Origin: Azospirillum brasilense
GTDB taxonomy: Bacteria; Pseudomonadota; Alphaproteobacteria; Azospirillales; Azospirillaceae
Assembly (NCBI RefSeq): GCF_022023855.1
Contig: NZ_CP059451.1
Location: 124,001 to 188,000 of the forward strand
DNA: 64,000 nt
Direction of reading: 5' to 3'
Position numbers and translations under genes: made by a program. Below, one piece after another: positions 16,921-26,057 of this stretch. The notes under the pieces are model-generated. The model saw only the letters and a list, made by a program, of their open reading frames with translations. It ran no database searches and had not been told where the DNA came from. How positions within the stretch are numbered: the stretch's first letter is position 1; each line of letters begins with the position of its first letter.

Positions 16921-18629
16921 TCCACACCTCCAGCGGGACGGCCTCTGATCAGGGCTTCCGGGTGGCGCGTGAGCATGTCCGTGAGCATGCGGATGGAGCG
17001 CACCGCTTCGTTGAGCTGCGCCAGCAGGCGATCGAGGTCACGGTTGAAGCGCGTGTTGTCGCCGTAGCTGTTGTCGAACGAAACGATCAGCCGGTTGGCG
17101 TTGCCGAGCGCCTTCTGCAACGCCGCCGAGGTACCCGCCAACTCCTTCAAGGTGGGTGCCACGCCGTTGTCCAGGTGCTGGAGAAGGGTGTTCGCGCTGG
17201 CGACGGCGGTCGACAGCTCCGCCACGGTCTGCCGCAACTGGGGGTCACCGGCCAGATCGTTCACCTTTCCCAGGATGCCGTCGAGGTTGTCGCCAATCTG
17301 CTTGAAGGGGATGGCGTTCACCTTGTCGAGCAACGCCGCCGCGGAGGCCTGCAGGTCGCCCAGGTTGCCGCTTTCCGTAGTGGGCAGCACGAAATCGGAT
17401 CCCTGCTTGGTGACGGAGACCGGCGGCGCGTCGGCGATGAAGTCGAGCGCCACCATCTGCTGCCCAGTGATCAGGTTCGCGCTCTGCAACGATGCGCGCA
17501 GGCCCCGCTTCACCAGCACATCCGCTGCTTCCTCAATCGTGCTGAAGACGGCCTTCCCGCCCACCCCGAGGATGCGCTCGGGTTCGATCTCATATCGGAC
17601 TGGCGCCACGACACTGTCGTTGGCGTGATTGGGCGCGAGCCGGACGTCAGTGACATGACCGACCACGAGGCCATGCATCGTCACCTCGGAGCCCGGGCCG
17701 AGACCACGGACCGAACCCGGGAAGTAGGACAGGACGGGCACCTTGCGGCTGTAGGAGGCGGCGTTCGCGGTGTCGCGATCGGGGAACAGCGGAAAGACGT
17801 GATTCTCAGGGCTGATGCCCGTCTGGCGATGCTCGTCGGGGGTGTCGAAGGCGATCCCGCCGAGCAGAAGCGCGCGTACGGACTCGAGTTGGAGATCGAC
17901 GCCGGCCCCCCCGAGCTTCAGCGACACGCCCGACGCGTTCCAGAAGCGCGTCTCGTCACGGACATAGGCGTCGAAGGGCGTGCGCACGAAGACGCGGATG
18001 GTGGCGCTTTCGGCCATCTCCGCAATGTCCCAGCCCAGCACCTCGCCCACCTCCAGATCCCGGAAGAACACCGGCGAACCCAGCGAAATGGACCCGAGCC
18101 GCTTGGCCTTCAGTTGGAAGGTGCGACCCGGAACGTCCGCTTCGAGGACCGGCGGGTCTTCCTGACCGATGAACTCCCGCTGCGCCTTGCCTTCGGTCTG
18201 GGGTGGGCGCATGCCGATGTAGGAGCCGGAGAGCAGTGTCTCCAAGCCGGAAACGCTGCCGGCGAACAGCCGCGGCTTGACGACCCAGAACACGGTCTGA
18301 TCGGTTAGCAGCGGCTCGGCTTCGCGGGCCGTCGCGATCGTGACCAGGACGCGGGTGCGGTCGGGAGTCAGCGTCAGGCCCTGCACCGTCCCGAACACGA
18401 TGTCCTTGTAGCGAAGCTGCGACTGGCCTGCCTGAAGTCCTTCGGCGCTGGCGAAAGTGATCGTGATCGTAGGGCCCTGTTTCGACAGCGTGTGCCAGAC
18501 GAGCCACCCGCCGACGAGGAGCGCGGCCAGCGGAATCAACCAGATGGCTGAGATCCTCCGCGACCGCCGGGTCACGGCGCGCGCGGTCACCGGCCGCTCA
18601 GCCACTTGGTCCATGGCGACGTCATCCAT
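16917..18629 (-). CDS. pqiB: PqiB, MCE-domain intermembrane transport protein
   Basis: 570 residues. One N-terminal transmembrane helix (ISAIWLIPLAALLVGGWLVWH) anchors it in the inner membrane. Three MCE domains follow (starting near ITITFASAEGLQAGQSQLRYKDI, FQLKAKRLGSISLGSPVFFRDL and VPVLSYFPGSVRGLGPGSEVTMHGL). A long helical C-terminal region rich in Leu and Asn (residues ~430-550) is expected to form the tunnel or needle. The family forms hexameric conduits across the periplasm. First gene of pqiB-pqiC-pqiA; the textbook E. coli order is pqiA-pqiB-pqiC. Confidence 0.93.
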   Translation of the reverse strand: MDDVAMDQVAERPVTARAVTRRSRRISAIWLIPLAALLVGGWLVWHTLSKQGPTITITFASAEGLQAGQSQLRYKDIVFGTVQGLTLTPDRTRVLVTIATAREAEPLLTDQTVFWVVKPRLFAGSVSGLETLLSGSYIGMRPPQTEGKAQREFIGQEDPPVLEADVPGRTFQLKAKRLGSISLGSPVFFRDLEVGEVLGWDIAEMAESATIRVFVRTPFDAYVRDETRFWNASGVSLKLGGAGVDLQLESVRALLLGGIAFDTPDEHRQTGISPENHVFPLFPDRDTANAASYSRKVPVLSYFPGSVRGLGPGSEVTMHGLVVGHVTDVRLAPNHANDSVVAPVRYEIEPERILGVGGKAVFSTIEEAADVLVKRGLRASLQSANLITGQQMVALDFIADAPPVSVTKQGSDFVLPTTESGNLGDLQASAAALLDKVNAIPFKQIGDNLDGILGKVNDLAGDPQLRQTVAELSTAVASANTLLQHLDNGVAPTLKELAGTSAALQKALGNANRLIVSFDNSYGDNTRFNRDLDRLLAQLNEAVRSIRMLTDMLTRHPEALIRGRPAGGVE

Positions 18630-19370
18630 GGCAACGCCGCTCCGACCCGACGCGGGGCCGTGATACCGTATCGGCCCCAGTATGGAGAGTGATGTCGCGG
18701 TCCGTATCAGAAGGCCGGCGTGGCGGGCGGCTCATGCGAAGGCTCCTCTGGCGACTGCCGCGCGGCAGCCCCCGCGGCAGTCCCCCTTGTACGACCATGT
18801 ACGATCAAGGCACGACCGAACACCGTGTTTGGAAGCAGGGCTTGCAGGCCCTTTGGGCAATCCGCCCGCGTTGGCAAGCCGCTGAAAACAGCCCATCAAG
18901 ACGGTACGGGACCCCTCGACGGAATGCCGCTGTCGAACGCGGCCTGAACTCTTGTCATGTCGCCAACACGGCTCTCGCTCAAAATATTTTTGATGCACGA
19001 GCGGTTGGATTCAAGCGGGATACGGTATGTAACCATACCACTCTTGACGGCAACCCGCGCCTTCCGATGATTCAAGATGAAAAAGGCAAGAGAACGACCT
19101 TGCGCGGGCACTCTTTTAACCTCCCTGACACGCTTAAAGGTCTCTGATACCGCCTTGCTGCCTTTAGTTTTGTTTGCTTTGCTCGCCCTCAATCTGAAGC
19201 CGAAAGAGGAGAGTTTCGGCGATCCCATGCGCGACAAAGCCCGGCGTTACGATTCGACTGGTCGCGACCCTGCCGGCGGTATCGGGTCTTGCGGCCTGCG
19301 CCAGACCGGCAATGGTGGCCTCGCAGGTTTTCAGAGACCGCGTCCGCCGCGACCTGCACGGGTTGGTCCT
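18630..19370. other. Long gap upstream of pqiB
   Basis: About 740 bases with no supportable gene. It must hold the pqiB promoter. GC content dips around 18960-19100, unlike neighbouring coding DNA. The frames present are short and lack ribosome sites or family resemblance. Confidence 0.4.
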
Positions 19371-19441
19371 GAACCTGAAATCTGGTCCAGCTGGCAGGCA
19401 ACTTTTTGGGCGCATTTCCATCCTGTGAGGAGGAGCGCGCC

Positions 19442-19705
19442 ATGCGGAAACAGTACACGGAGGAGCAGGTCAGCTTCGCGTTGCGGCAGGCCGATGCCGG
19501 CACGCCGGTGGAGGAGATCTGCCGCAAGATGGGCGTGTCGGAGCCGATGTTTTACCGGTGGAAGAAGAAGTTCGCCGGCATGGGGGTGGCGGAGATTCGG
19601 CGATTGAAGCAGTTGGAGGAGGAGAACGCTAAGCTCAAGCGGTTGGTCGTCGACCTGGCCTTGGACAAGACCATGCTGCAGGATGTGCTGCGCCGAAAAT
19701 GGTGA
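19442..19705 (+). CDS. IS3-family (IS407-like) transposase OrfA
   Basis: 87 residues: MRKQYTEEQVSFALRQADAG, HTH VEEICRKMGVSEPMFYRWKKKF, then a zipper helix (LKQLEEENAKLKRLVVDLALDK) and the typical ending MLQDVLRRKW. GAGGAG precedes the start. It is intact and overlaps orfB by seven bases. Confidence 0.9.
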   Translation: MRKQYTEEQVSFALRQADAGTPVEEICRKMGVSEPMFYRWKKKFAGMGVAEIRRLKQLEEENAKLKRLVVDLALDKTMLQDVLRRKW

Positions 19706-19929
19706 AGCCCTCCCTGCGCCGGCACGTGGTGGAGCACCTGCAAAGTGCTTACCGGGTGAGCGAGCGGCGAGCGTGTGCGGTGGCTGGGGTATTCCGGCCC
19801 ATCCAGCGCTACCGCTCCGTACGGCACCCGTAGACCGCGTTGCGGTTGCGCCTGAAGGACTTGGCCGTCGCCCGGGTCCGCTACGGCTATCGGCGGCTGC
19901 ATGTGTTGTTGCGCCGGGAGGGCTGGCTA
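19699..19929 (+). pseudogene. IS3-family transposase OrfB, truncated
   Basis: Begins MVKPSLRRHVVEHLQSAYRVSERRAC, has an in-frame TAG after RYRSVRHP, then continues LRLKDLAVARVRYGYRRLHVLLRREGW. It is cut at 19929 by the inverted repeat of the ISAzo13-type element. The integrase core is entirely missing. Confidence 0.88.
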
Positions 19930-21220
19930 GGACACGGCAGGGAACTATGTATTCAGATTGTCGGTTGGAGGACTGCCCAGGCACCGCATCCTTTGTGAGC
20001 GGAGCGACCAATGTCCTCTTCCGCCGTCCACTCGTGTACGTGACCGCGCTGCCGGGCCGATGAGCCGCACCCCGATCAAGTGCTGCACCAGCAGATCAAC
20101 CTGCTTATCAGCCGGCTCGGTGAGCAGCAGCGCCGCTGCTTCGTGGCCGTTGAGGCGCGGCGTATTGGCTGGGGCGGGGAGACGTTGCTGGCGCAGATCA
20201 CCGGCCTGAGCCGCCGCACCATTCGGCGCGGCCGCCGTGAACTCGAGGCCGGCTTGGCCGAGCGCCCGGCTGAGCGCGTCCGCGCCCCGGGTGGCGGCCG
20301 TCCCCCGCGCGAGGCGCAGGACCCGGACCTTCTTCCCACTCTGGAGGCGCTGCTCGCGCCTGAGACCGCCGGTGACCCGATGGGCCGGCGCGCCATCCAA
20401 CGGTGGCGCGCCTGTTGCGCCAGCTCGGCTATTCGCCCAAGGTCAATGCCCGGCGCACGGAGGCTCGCAGCTCGCCCCCAGAACGCGACGCGCAGTTCCG
20501 CCACATTGCCAAGCAACGGGCACAATTCCAGGCCACAGGCGATCCCATCATTAGCGTCGATACGGAAAAAAAGGAGCTGGTCGGTAATTACAAGAACGCT
20601 GGCCGCACGTGGTGCCGCAAGGCCGAAGCCGTGCTGGTGCACGATTGGCCGCAGGACGCCGTTGGCCAAGCGATCCCCTACGGCGTCTACGATCTGATGA
20701 GCAATCGCGGCTTCGTGGGCATCGGTGACTGCTTCGACACACCGCGCTTTGCCGTTGAGGCGATCGGGGACTGGTGGGCTCATGAGGGCTACCGGCGCTT
20801 CCCGGAGGCCGAGCGCCTGCTCATCCTGGCCGACGCCGGCGGCTCGAACAGCTGCCGCTCGCGCGTCTGGAAAGCGCAACTCCAGGAACAGCTCTGCGAT
20901 CCCTGTGGGTTGGCGGTCACGGTGTGACACTACCCCACTGGCTGCTCGAAGTGGAATCCCATCGAGCATCGGCTCTTCAGCGCGATCAGCGTGAATTGGG
21001 CCGGCGTGCCCTTGCGCACCTTCGACACGGTGGTGCGCTACATCGCCGGCACCGTCACCGCTCTCCTCAAGCGCGGTGGCAACGAAACCGGCGAGCGCGT
21101 CTCCGATGCCGAGATGCATCGTCTCCGCTTGGCTCCGCACACCGTCTGTCCCGCGTGGAACTACACACTCTCACCACGAACCGACTGGGAGGAGTGAGCA
21201 CCTTGTTCCCTGCCGTGTCC
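19930..21220 (+). mobile_element. ISAzo13-family insertion sequence
   Basis: 1291 bp with perfect 16-bp terminal inverted repeats GGACACGGCAGGGAAC (19930-19945) and its complement at 21205-21220. A TA dinucleotide flanks both ends (19928-19929, 21221-21222), consistent with a 2-bp target duplication. The transposase inside is broken. The left flank is an IS3 orfB and the right flank a molybdenum hydroxylase gene, so the target was already a rearranged junction. Confidence 0.88.
20080..21197 (+). pseudogene. ISAzo13-type transposase, frameshifted
   Basis: The first frame carries an HTH region (GGETLLAQITGLSRRTIRRG) and the segment up to GDPMG. A deletion and frameshift near 20395 then remove the expected lead-in to HPTVARLLRQLGYSPKVNARR. 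The second frame holds much of the core (PIISVDTEKKELVGNYKN ... ADAGGSNSCRSRVWK) up to a stop at 20927. The last block (HYPTGCSKWNPIEHRLFSAIS ... NYTLSPRTDWEE) is in a third frame. Two frameshifts, therefore inactive. Confidence 0.88.
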
Positions 21221-21421
21221 TATGTCGTGCCGGTCAACGCCGACGTCGGCGCCATCGACGTCGATTTCATCGACGAGCCGGACACCCGCCACAACCTGTC
21301 TGGCGTCAAGGGGCTCGGCGAGGTGGCGATGGTCGGTGCGGCGGCCATCGTCAACGCCGTCCACAACGCGACCGGGAAGAGAATCCGGCATCTGCCGATC
21401 CGGATCGAGGACCTACTCTAG
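21221..21421 (+). pseudogene. Molybdopterin-binding subunit of a xanthine dehydrogenase-family enzyme, C-terminal tail
   Basis: The last 66 residues (YVVPVNADVGAIDVDFIDEP ... HNLSGVKGLGEVAMVGAAAIVNAVHNATGKRIRHLP) match the end of large molybdenum hydroxylase subunits of the PaoC/YagR type. The conserved GxKGxGE motif carries the catalytic Glu. The other ~650 residues are absent; the ISAzo13 repeat directly precedes the fragment. Confidence 0.85.
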
Positions 21422-21651
21422 GGTCCGCTCCGGTCCATGGCCGGCGATCCACCGGGTGAACCGCCGGCCATCGGATCAACCATGCCCCGAGATATCATCC
21501 CGCGCAAAATTGCTGGGGCCACGGACGTGTTTGATCCCAACTGGAGGCAATTCTTCTTCCGCTGTTTTCATCGGGACATCACCATGGTGCCATGGTCGTC
21601 TTCCCGACTGGGCGACGCCTTGCGGCATTTTGCAGTGGAAGGATGGACAGC

Positions 21652-22773
21652 ATGGCGGACCAGTCGATAAAATTCTCCTACGAGTACGGAAAATACAAAT
21701 ATTTCGAATTTTCCGGAAACAACAACAAGGTGGATGTCGAGTTTTCCTGGGACTCTCCGAAAACGGACCCATCGGGAAAGCCGATACCGAAGAAGGTGAT
21801 CGATCTTTTCAACAAGAATGTGCGCGAGGCCATTCAGGAGTTGATGAAGGCCGAAGAGAAGACGGTCGCCGAAATAAAGAAGCAAATCCAGGCGTGGGAT
21901 CAGAAGATCGCGAAGCACGAGATCGACGGCCGCAACCTGTTTTTGTTTCTGAACACGATCAACACCACCATGGAGCAGCGGGCCGCCGACCGCTTCGGGG
22001 GAATCGTCGGCGGCATCGCGACGGTCATGAAGCTGATCGTGAAGAAGGCTTTCGCCGGCCTGGACGCGGCCGTGCGCAAGATGCTCGAAGACATGAAGTG
22101 GAAGGTCTACGCCAAGACGGTGGGAAAGATTGCCCTCGCTCTGACGGCGACGGCCCTCGCCATCACAGCCACGGTGCTGACCGGGGGCGCGGCGCTGCCG
22201 CTGGTCGTGGCTGGCGCCAAGATCACGCTCGACGTTGTCAAGGAAGGGAAGGCCGCCTACGACAGTTTCAATGACGGCGCGGACGAGGTGGTCGCCTTGC
22301 AAAGCGCCGTGGCGAAGCATCGGAGCAGCGCGCAGGAGGCGATGAAGGTGGTCGAGCGGGCTGAGAGCCGGCGCTACCTCATGGCGGAGTCGGTGAACAA
22401 GCTGGAACGGCAGCTTCGGGCGGCGGAGGCCAAATACGAAGACGTGGAGCGCATCCTCAATCAGAAGAAGATCGACGGAATCACCGTCACCGAGGATGCC
22501 TCCATCCTGGCTCTCGTCAAGAAGGTGAAGCAGTACAAGGATCTGATCGACCGCCTCACCCCCCTGCTGAATGGAGCCCGCGCCGACCTCAAGCGTCTGG
22601 ACGCGATGATCGACGGAGCGCGACGGGCATTCGACCCGTCCACCTACGACGCGATTCCAAACGCCGACTGGAAGACGATTCTCAAGAAGTACGCGGATGA
22701 GTACGGCTCGACGGTCAAGACGCTGGGTGACCTGGGCTCCAGCATCGCGACCGTCGTTCAGAAGCTGGCCTGA
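21652..22773 (+). CDS. Helical protein with central hydrophobic hairpin, function unknown
   Basis: 373 residues, markedly Lys/Glu-rich and less arginine-rich than its neighbours. A beta-like N-terminal segment (IKFSYEYGKYKYFEFSGNNNKVDVEFSW) precedes a long helix (KKVIDLFNKNVREAIQELMKAEEKTVAEIKKQI). A hydrophobic, Gly-broken stretch sits at residues 157-195 (KIALALTATALAITATVLTG, then ALPLVVAGAKITLDVV), and long coiled-coil helices follow (residues ~240-330). Helices around a hydrophobic hairpin resemble alpha-pore-forming toxins of the ClyA/XaxA kind, but that is only an architectural analogy. No signal peptide. The start at 21652 has GGAAGG nine bases upstream. The 3' end overlaps the convergent LysR gene by 16 bases. 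Confidence 0.75.
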   Translation: MADQSIKFSYEYGKYKYFEFSGNNNKVDVEFSWDSPKTDPSGKPIPKKVIDLFNKNVREAIQELMKAEEKTVAEIKKQIQAWDQKIAKHEIDGRNLFLFLNTINTTMEQRAADRFGGIVGGIATVMKLIVKKAFAGLDAAVRKMLEDMKWKVYAKTVGKIALALTATALAITATVLTGGAALPLVVAGAKITLDVVKEGKAAYDSFNDGADEVVALQSAVAKHRSSAQEAMKVVERAESRRYLMAESVNKLERQLRAAEAKYEDVERILNQKKIDGITVTEDASILALVKKVKQYKDLIDRLTPLLNGARADLKRLDAMIDGARRAFDPSTYDAIPNADWKTILKKYADEYGSTVKTLGDLGSSIATVVQKLA

Positions 22774-23675
22774 TCCCCGGCCCGCCAGTCGTAGCCCTTC
22801 ATGTGATCGAGGAACGCCCGCATGGCCGCGCTCGGAAGGCGGCGGTTCGGGTAATACAGAAACCAGTGCGGCAAGGTGGGGCTCCACTCCGGGAAAAGCT
22901 CCACTAGCCGGCCGTCCCGGAGATGGGGTTTCGCATAGTCGTCCAGGACATGGGCGATGCCCCGGCCGGCCAGGGCGGCCTGAAGCTCGTTGTGCACCGT
23001 GCTGACCGTCAGGCGTCCGGCGGGCGTGACCTCCAACGCGTCGCTCCCACGGGCGAAGCGCCATGTGACGAGGGTCCCGCCGGGAAATCTCCGCCTGATG
23101 CAGTCATGGTAGACCAGGGCATGCGGCGTCACCGGCAGGCCGTGCCGCGCGATGTAATCCGGTGACGCGACGATCGCGTATCGGAGCGACGGCCCGAACG
23201 GGACCGCGATCATGTCCTGCGCCAGCTGCTTACCGAACCGGACGCCGGCATCGAAACCCTGCTCCACGATGTCGATCACCGCGGCATCGCTGATGATCTC
23301 GATCTTCACCTCGGGATAGGCGTCCATGAAGTCGAAGACCAGCGGACAGAGGAGATGATCGACGGCGGGCGCCGGCGCGTTGATCCGCAGCGTTCCCGAT
23401 GGGCTGTCCCTCAGTTCGCCGACCTCGGCGATCGCAAGCTGGATGTCGCTCAGCGCCGGGGCCAGGCGATCGAGGAGGCGCTGCCCGGCCTCCGTCGGCG
23501 ATACGCTCCTCGTCGTCCGGTTGAGCAGCCGGATGCCGAGAGCCTCCTCCAGGGCGTTCATCGTCTGGCTCAAGGCCGATGACGAGACGCCCCGTTCGAG
23601 CGCCGCCGCGCGGAAGCCGCCACAGCGCACGATCGCCGCGAACACATCGAAGCTGTCCAAGCGAATGGGGCTCAT
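22758..23675 (-). CDS. LysR-family transcriptional regulator
   Basis: 305 residues. HTH in the first 60 (LDSFDVFAAIVRCGGFRAAALERGVSSSALSQ), then a substrate-binding domain (GTLRINAPAPAVDHLL ... VEQGFDAGVRFGKQLAQDMIAVP) of the group often found beside oxidoreductases. It is divergent from the exported metallo-beta-lactamase-fold gene at 23842, which is its probable target. The 5' 166 bases form the shared control region. Confidence 0.9.
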   Translation of the reverse strand: MSPIRLDSFDVFAAIVRCGGFRAAALERGVSSSALSQTMNALEEALGIRLLNRTTRSVSPTEAGQRLLDRLAPALSDIQLAIAEVGELRDSPSGTLRINAPAPAVDHLLCPLVFDFMDAYPEVKIEIISDAAVIDIVEQGFDAGVRFGKQLAQDMIAVPFGPSLRYAIVASPDYIARHGLPVTPHALVYHDCIRRRFPGGTLVTWRFARGSDALEVTPAGRLTVSTVHNELQAALAGRGIAHVLDDYAKPHLRDGRLVELFPEWSPTLPHWFLYYPNRRLPSAAMRAFLDHMKGYDWRAGDQASF

Positions 23676-23841
23676 TGCGAAGCAGGCCTAATCAAGCCGA
23701 TCACATTTGACGAGCTTATCAGCGCAATCTTGCCGTGTCATGGTCGATCTGCGGTTGATCGTCGCGCCCGGATCGCCGTCCGTCACCGGTCCCCCCGGTC
23801 CCGTGGCTGGAAGCGGGCGCCCCATTCGGGAGGAAACACCG

Positions 23842-24828
23842 ATGAATGCCCTCACTCTGAACCGACGCAGGATCATGCTGTCCGCGGCCGTCGGCGCATC
23901 GACCCTGTTCGTTCCCGGTGGTGGGGGCGTGTCTGCGCAGCCGACGCCGACGCCCGCGACCGGCAACGCCGGCCACTACCGTTTCCGGGTCGGCGAGATC
24001 AGCGCGACGGTGTTGAGCGACGGCGTGATCGGCGGTCCGCCCCGCGTCTACGCGAGCGATGCGCCTGAAGCGGAGCTTCAGGAGGTGCTGCGGCGCGCCT
24101 TCCTGCCGACGGACCACATGACGTTGAATTTGAACACCCTTCTGATCGAAACCGGCGGACGGCGCATCCTCGTCGAGGCCGGCGCGGGCGCGACGATGGG
24201 GCCGAACGGCGGACGGATTTTTCAGAACCTCGCGGCGATCGGGCTCGGTCCCGCGGACATCGACGCCATCGTGATCTCGCACACCCATCCCGACCATGTC
24301 GGCAATCTCAGGACCGCGAACGGCGGCCGGGCGTTCCCCCGGGCCACCGTCTTCGTGCCGCGGGCGGACTGGGATTTCTTCGTCCGCAACGATCCGGATC
24401 TGTCCTACATGCCCGTTCCGCAGGATTTCCGCCTGCGCTTCGCCGCCGCGATCAAGAGCAGCCTCGAACCGGTCAGGGAGGACGTTGAGCTTTATGAAGC
24501 CGGTGCCGAGATCGTGCCGGGGCTCACGACGATCGTCGCCTCCGGCCACACGCCGGGCATGGCCACGTTCCTCGTCCATTCCGGAAACGACCAGTTGCTG
24601 CTCACCGCCGACCTCGCCTACCACCCGGTCGTCAACGTCGACAATCCCTGGCGTCCCGGACCCGATCGCGACAAGGACACCGCGCTCGCCTCCCGCCGCC
24701 GCATCTTCGACCGGGCCGCCGCCGACCGTATTCTCGTGCTGGGTTTCCATTTTCCGTTTCCGGGCCTCGGCCGGATGCTCAAGACCGACGGCGGGTACGC
24801 CTGGGTCCCCGCGAACTGGCAGTTTTGA
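23842..24828 (+). CDS. Tat-exported metallo-beta-lactamase-fold hydrolase
   Basis: 328 residues with a twin-arginine-type leader (NRRRIMLSAAVGASTLFVPGGG) ending near AQPTPTPATG. The metallo-hydrolase motif is HTHPDH (preceded by AIVISH); further metal ligands are probably the His of ASGHTPGM, the Asp of LLTADLAYHP and the His of LGFHFPFPGLG. Relatives include quorum-quenching lactonases and uncharacterised periplasmic hydrolases; the substrate is not decidable. The start is chosen for GGGAGG nine bases upstream, with a proper Tat leader right after it. Confidence 0.88.
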   Translation: MNALTLNRRRIMLSAAVGASTLFVPGGGGVSAQPTPTPATGNAGHYRFRVGEISATVLSDGVIGGPPRVYASDAPEAELQEVLRRAFLPTDHMTLNLNTLLIETGGRRILVEAGAGATMGPNGGRIFQNLAAIGLGPADIDAIVISHTHPDHVGNLRTANGGRAFPRATVFVPRADWDFFVRNDPDLSYMPVPQDFRLRFAAAIKSSLEPVREDVELYEAGAEIVPGLTTIVASGHTPGMATFLVHSGNDQLLLTADLAYHPVVNVDNPWRPGPDRDKDTALASRRRIFDRAAADRILVLGFHFPFPGLGRMLKTDGGYAWVPANWQF

Positions 24829-24842
24829 GATCCGCCTACGAG

Positions 24843-24903
24843 GGGGCGATACACGAAAGTGAGCCTCCTCCGAAGCAGTGGTTCTCCCGCACTTTGCGTG
24901 GAT
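24843..24903. repeat. Relic ends of two IS types
   Basis: GGGGCGATACACGAAAGT at 24843-24860 is a one-base-deleted version of the terminal repeat of the IS at 50875-51927. About 20 bases further, GGTTCTCCCGCACTTTGCGT resembles the ISL3-type end at 52667-52688. Only the ends are left; no transposase is present. Confidence 0.55.
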
Positions 24904-25001
24904 CCTGACCTTGCCGAGCAAGGCCGTCAGCGCATCCTCAATCTTCTCCGGCTGATGCAGCCGGACAACTTTGCTATCCCAAACAGTCCCCTGAAACGAA
25001 T

Positions 25002-25040
25002 GAGGGCGCCCGGCACCGTCATGGTGCGGCGGGCGCCCTC
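25002..25040 (-). terminator. Terminator of the TerC-family gene
   Basis: GAGGGCGCCCG pairs with CGGGCGCCCTC, with a further GCACC/GGTGC stem inside. Read on the minus strand it is followed by a T-containing run (ATTCGTTTC), and it lies 35 bases after the stop at 25075. Confidence 0.75.
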
Positions 25041-25074
25041 GGTCAACGACCCCGACCGTGATCGGCGGTCAGCC

Positions 25075-25746
25075 TCACGCCATGTGGCGGAGGACTTCGT
25101 TGCTGCCGCGCCAGATCATGTCGAGCGCCACGTAGGAGATGATGGCGAGGCCGACCCAGCCAATCCAGCGGTGCTTGTGCAGCACATGCGCGATCATGTT
25201 GGCGGCGGCGCCCATCAGAACGACCGACAGGACCAGACCGATGACCAGGATGGTCGGGTGTTCCTTGGCGGCGCCGGCCACCGCCAGCACGTTGTCGAGC
25301 GACATCGACACGTCCGCCACGACGATCTGCCAGATCGCCGCGCCGAAGGTGGTCGCTCCGGCCGCCGCGACGGCGGCGTTGCCCGCCAAGCCGGCGGTGA
25401 CGGTGCCCGAGGGGTCGGGCGCGTCCATCGCCTCGTCGGGAGCGATCTCGTCCGCGCCGTGGCTGCGCAGCTCACGGTACATCTTCCAGCACACCCACAG
25501 CAGCAGGACGCCGCCGGCCAGGGTCAGGCCGATGATGGCGAGGAGCTGGGTGGTGATCAGGGCGAAGAACACGCGCAGCCCCATGGCGGCGGCGATTCCC
25601 CAGAAGATGACCTTGCGGCGCTGGGCCAGCGGCACCGCCGCGGCGGCCATGCCGACCACGATGGCGTTGTCGCCGGCCAGAACGAGGTCGATGGCGATGA
25701 CTTGAAGCAGCGCGGCGAGCGCGTCGGCTGTGAACAGATCGGTCAT
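25075..25746 (-). CDS. TerC/YjbE-family integral membrane protein
   Basis: 223 residues with about seven transmembrane helices. The conserved TerC motifs are IDLVLAGDNAIVVGMA near the N-terminus and VADVSMSLDNVLAVAG in the second half; their acidic residues in the membrane are thought to handle metal ions (Mn2+ export in related proteins). A polar Asp/Glu-rich loop (ADEIAPDEAMDAPDPSG) separates the two. The start at 25746 has AGAGGAAGG upstream; the longer frame does not. Single gene with its own terminator. Confidence 0.9.
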   Translation of the reverse strand: MTDLFTADALAALLQVIAIDLVLAGDNAIVVGMAAAAVPLAQRRKVIFWGIAAAMGLRVFFALITTQLLAIIGLTLAGGVLLLWVCWKMYRELRSHGADEIAPDEAMDAPDPSGTVTAGLAGNAAVAAAGATTFGAAIWQIVVADVSMSLDNVLAVAGAAKEHPTILVIGLVLSVVLMGAAANMIAHVLHKHRWIGWVGLAIISYVALDMIWRGSNEVLRHMA

Positions 25747-25987
25747 GCGGTGCCTTCCTCTAGCATAGGGCAAGAGAGCAGCACCCACGGGCGGGACCAG
25801 GCACAGGGCAGAAACGCTGCCGGCAGGGGCGGGCGGGCGGGGGCCACTCTGAATGTCTCCAGTCCGACATCACAGTTCAGGGAACTGTCAGAGGGGCCCG
25901 GCCTGGTAAGCCGGTCTTTATACCAACACTCCCGGCACCACAACTTCGGTTTCGCCGGGGCGGCCATGCGATTGTGTATGGGGTGGG

Positions 25988-26039
25988 AACGGCACGCCCA
26001 CGCCCCGGCCATCGCGGCCTTGGGGGCGGGCGTGCCGTT
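25988..26039. terminator. Long GC hairpin after the GH31 gene
   Basis: AACGGCACGCCCACGCCCC pairs with the complementary segment ending in GTGCCGTT, giving a stem of about 17 bp with one bulge. It sits 19 bases downstream of the GH31 stop and probably ends the sugar operon on the minus strand; it could work in both directions. Confidence 0.65.
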
Positions 26040-26057
26040 TCGCTCAGCGAGGCCCGG

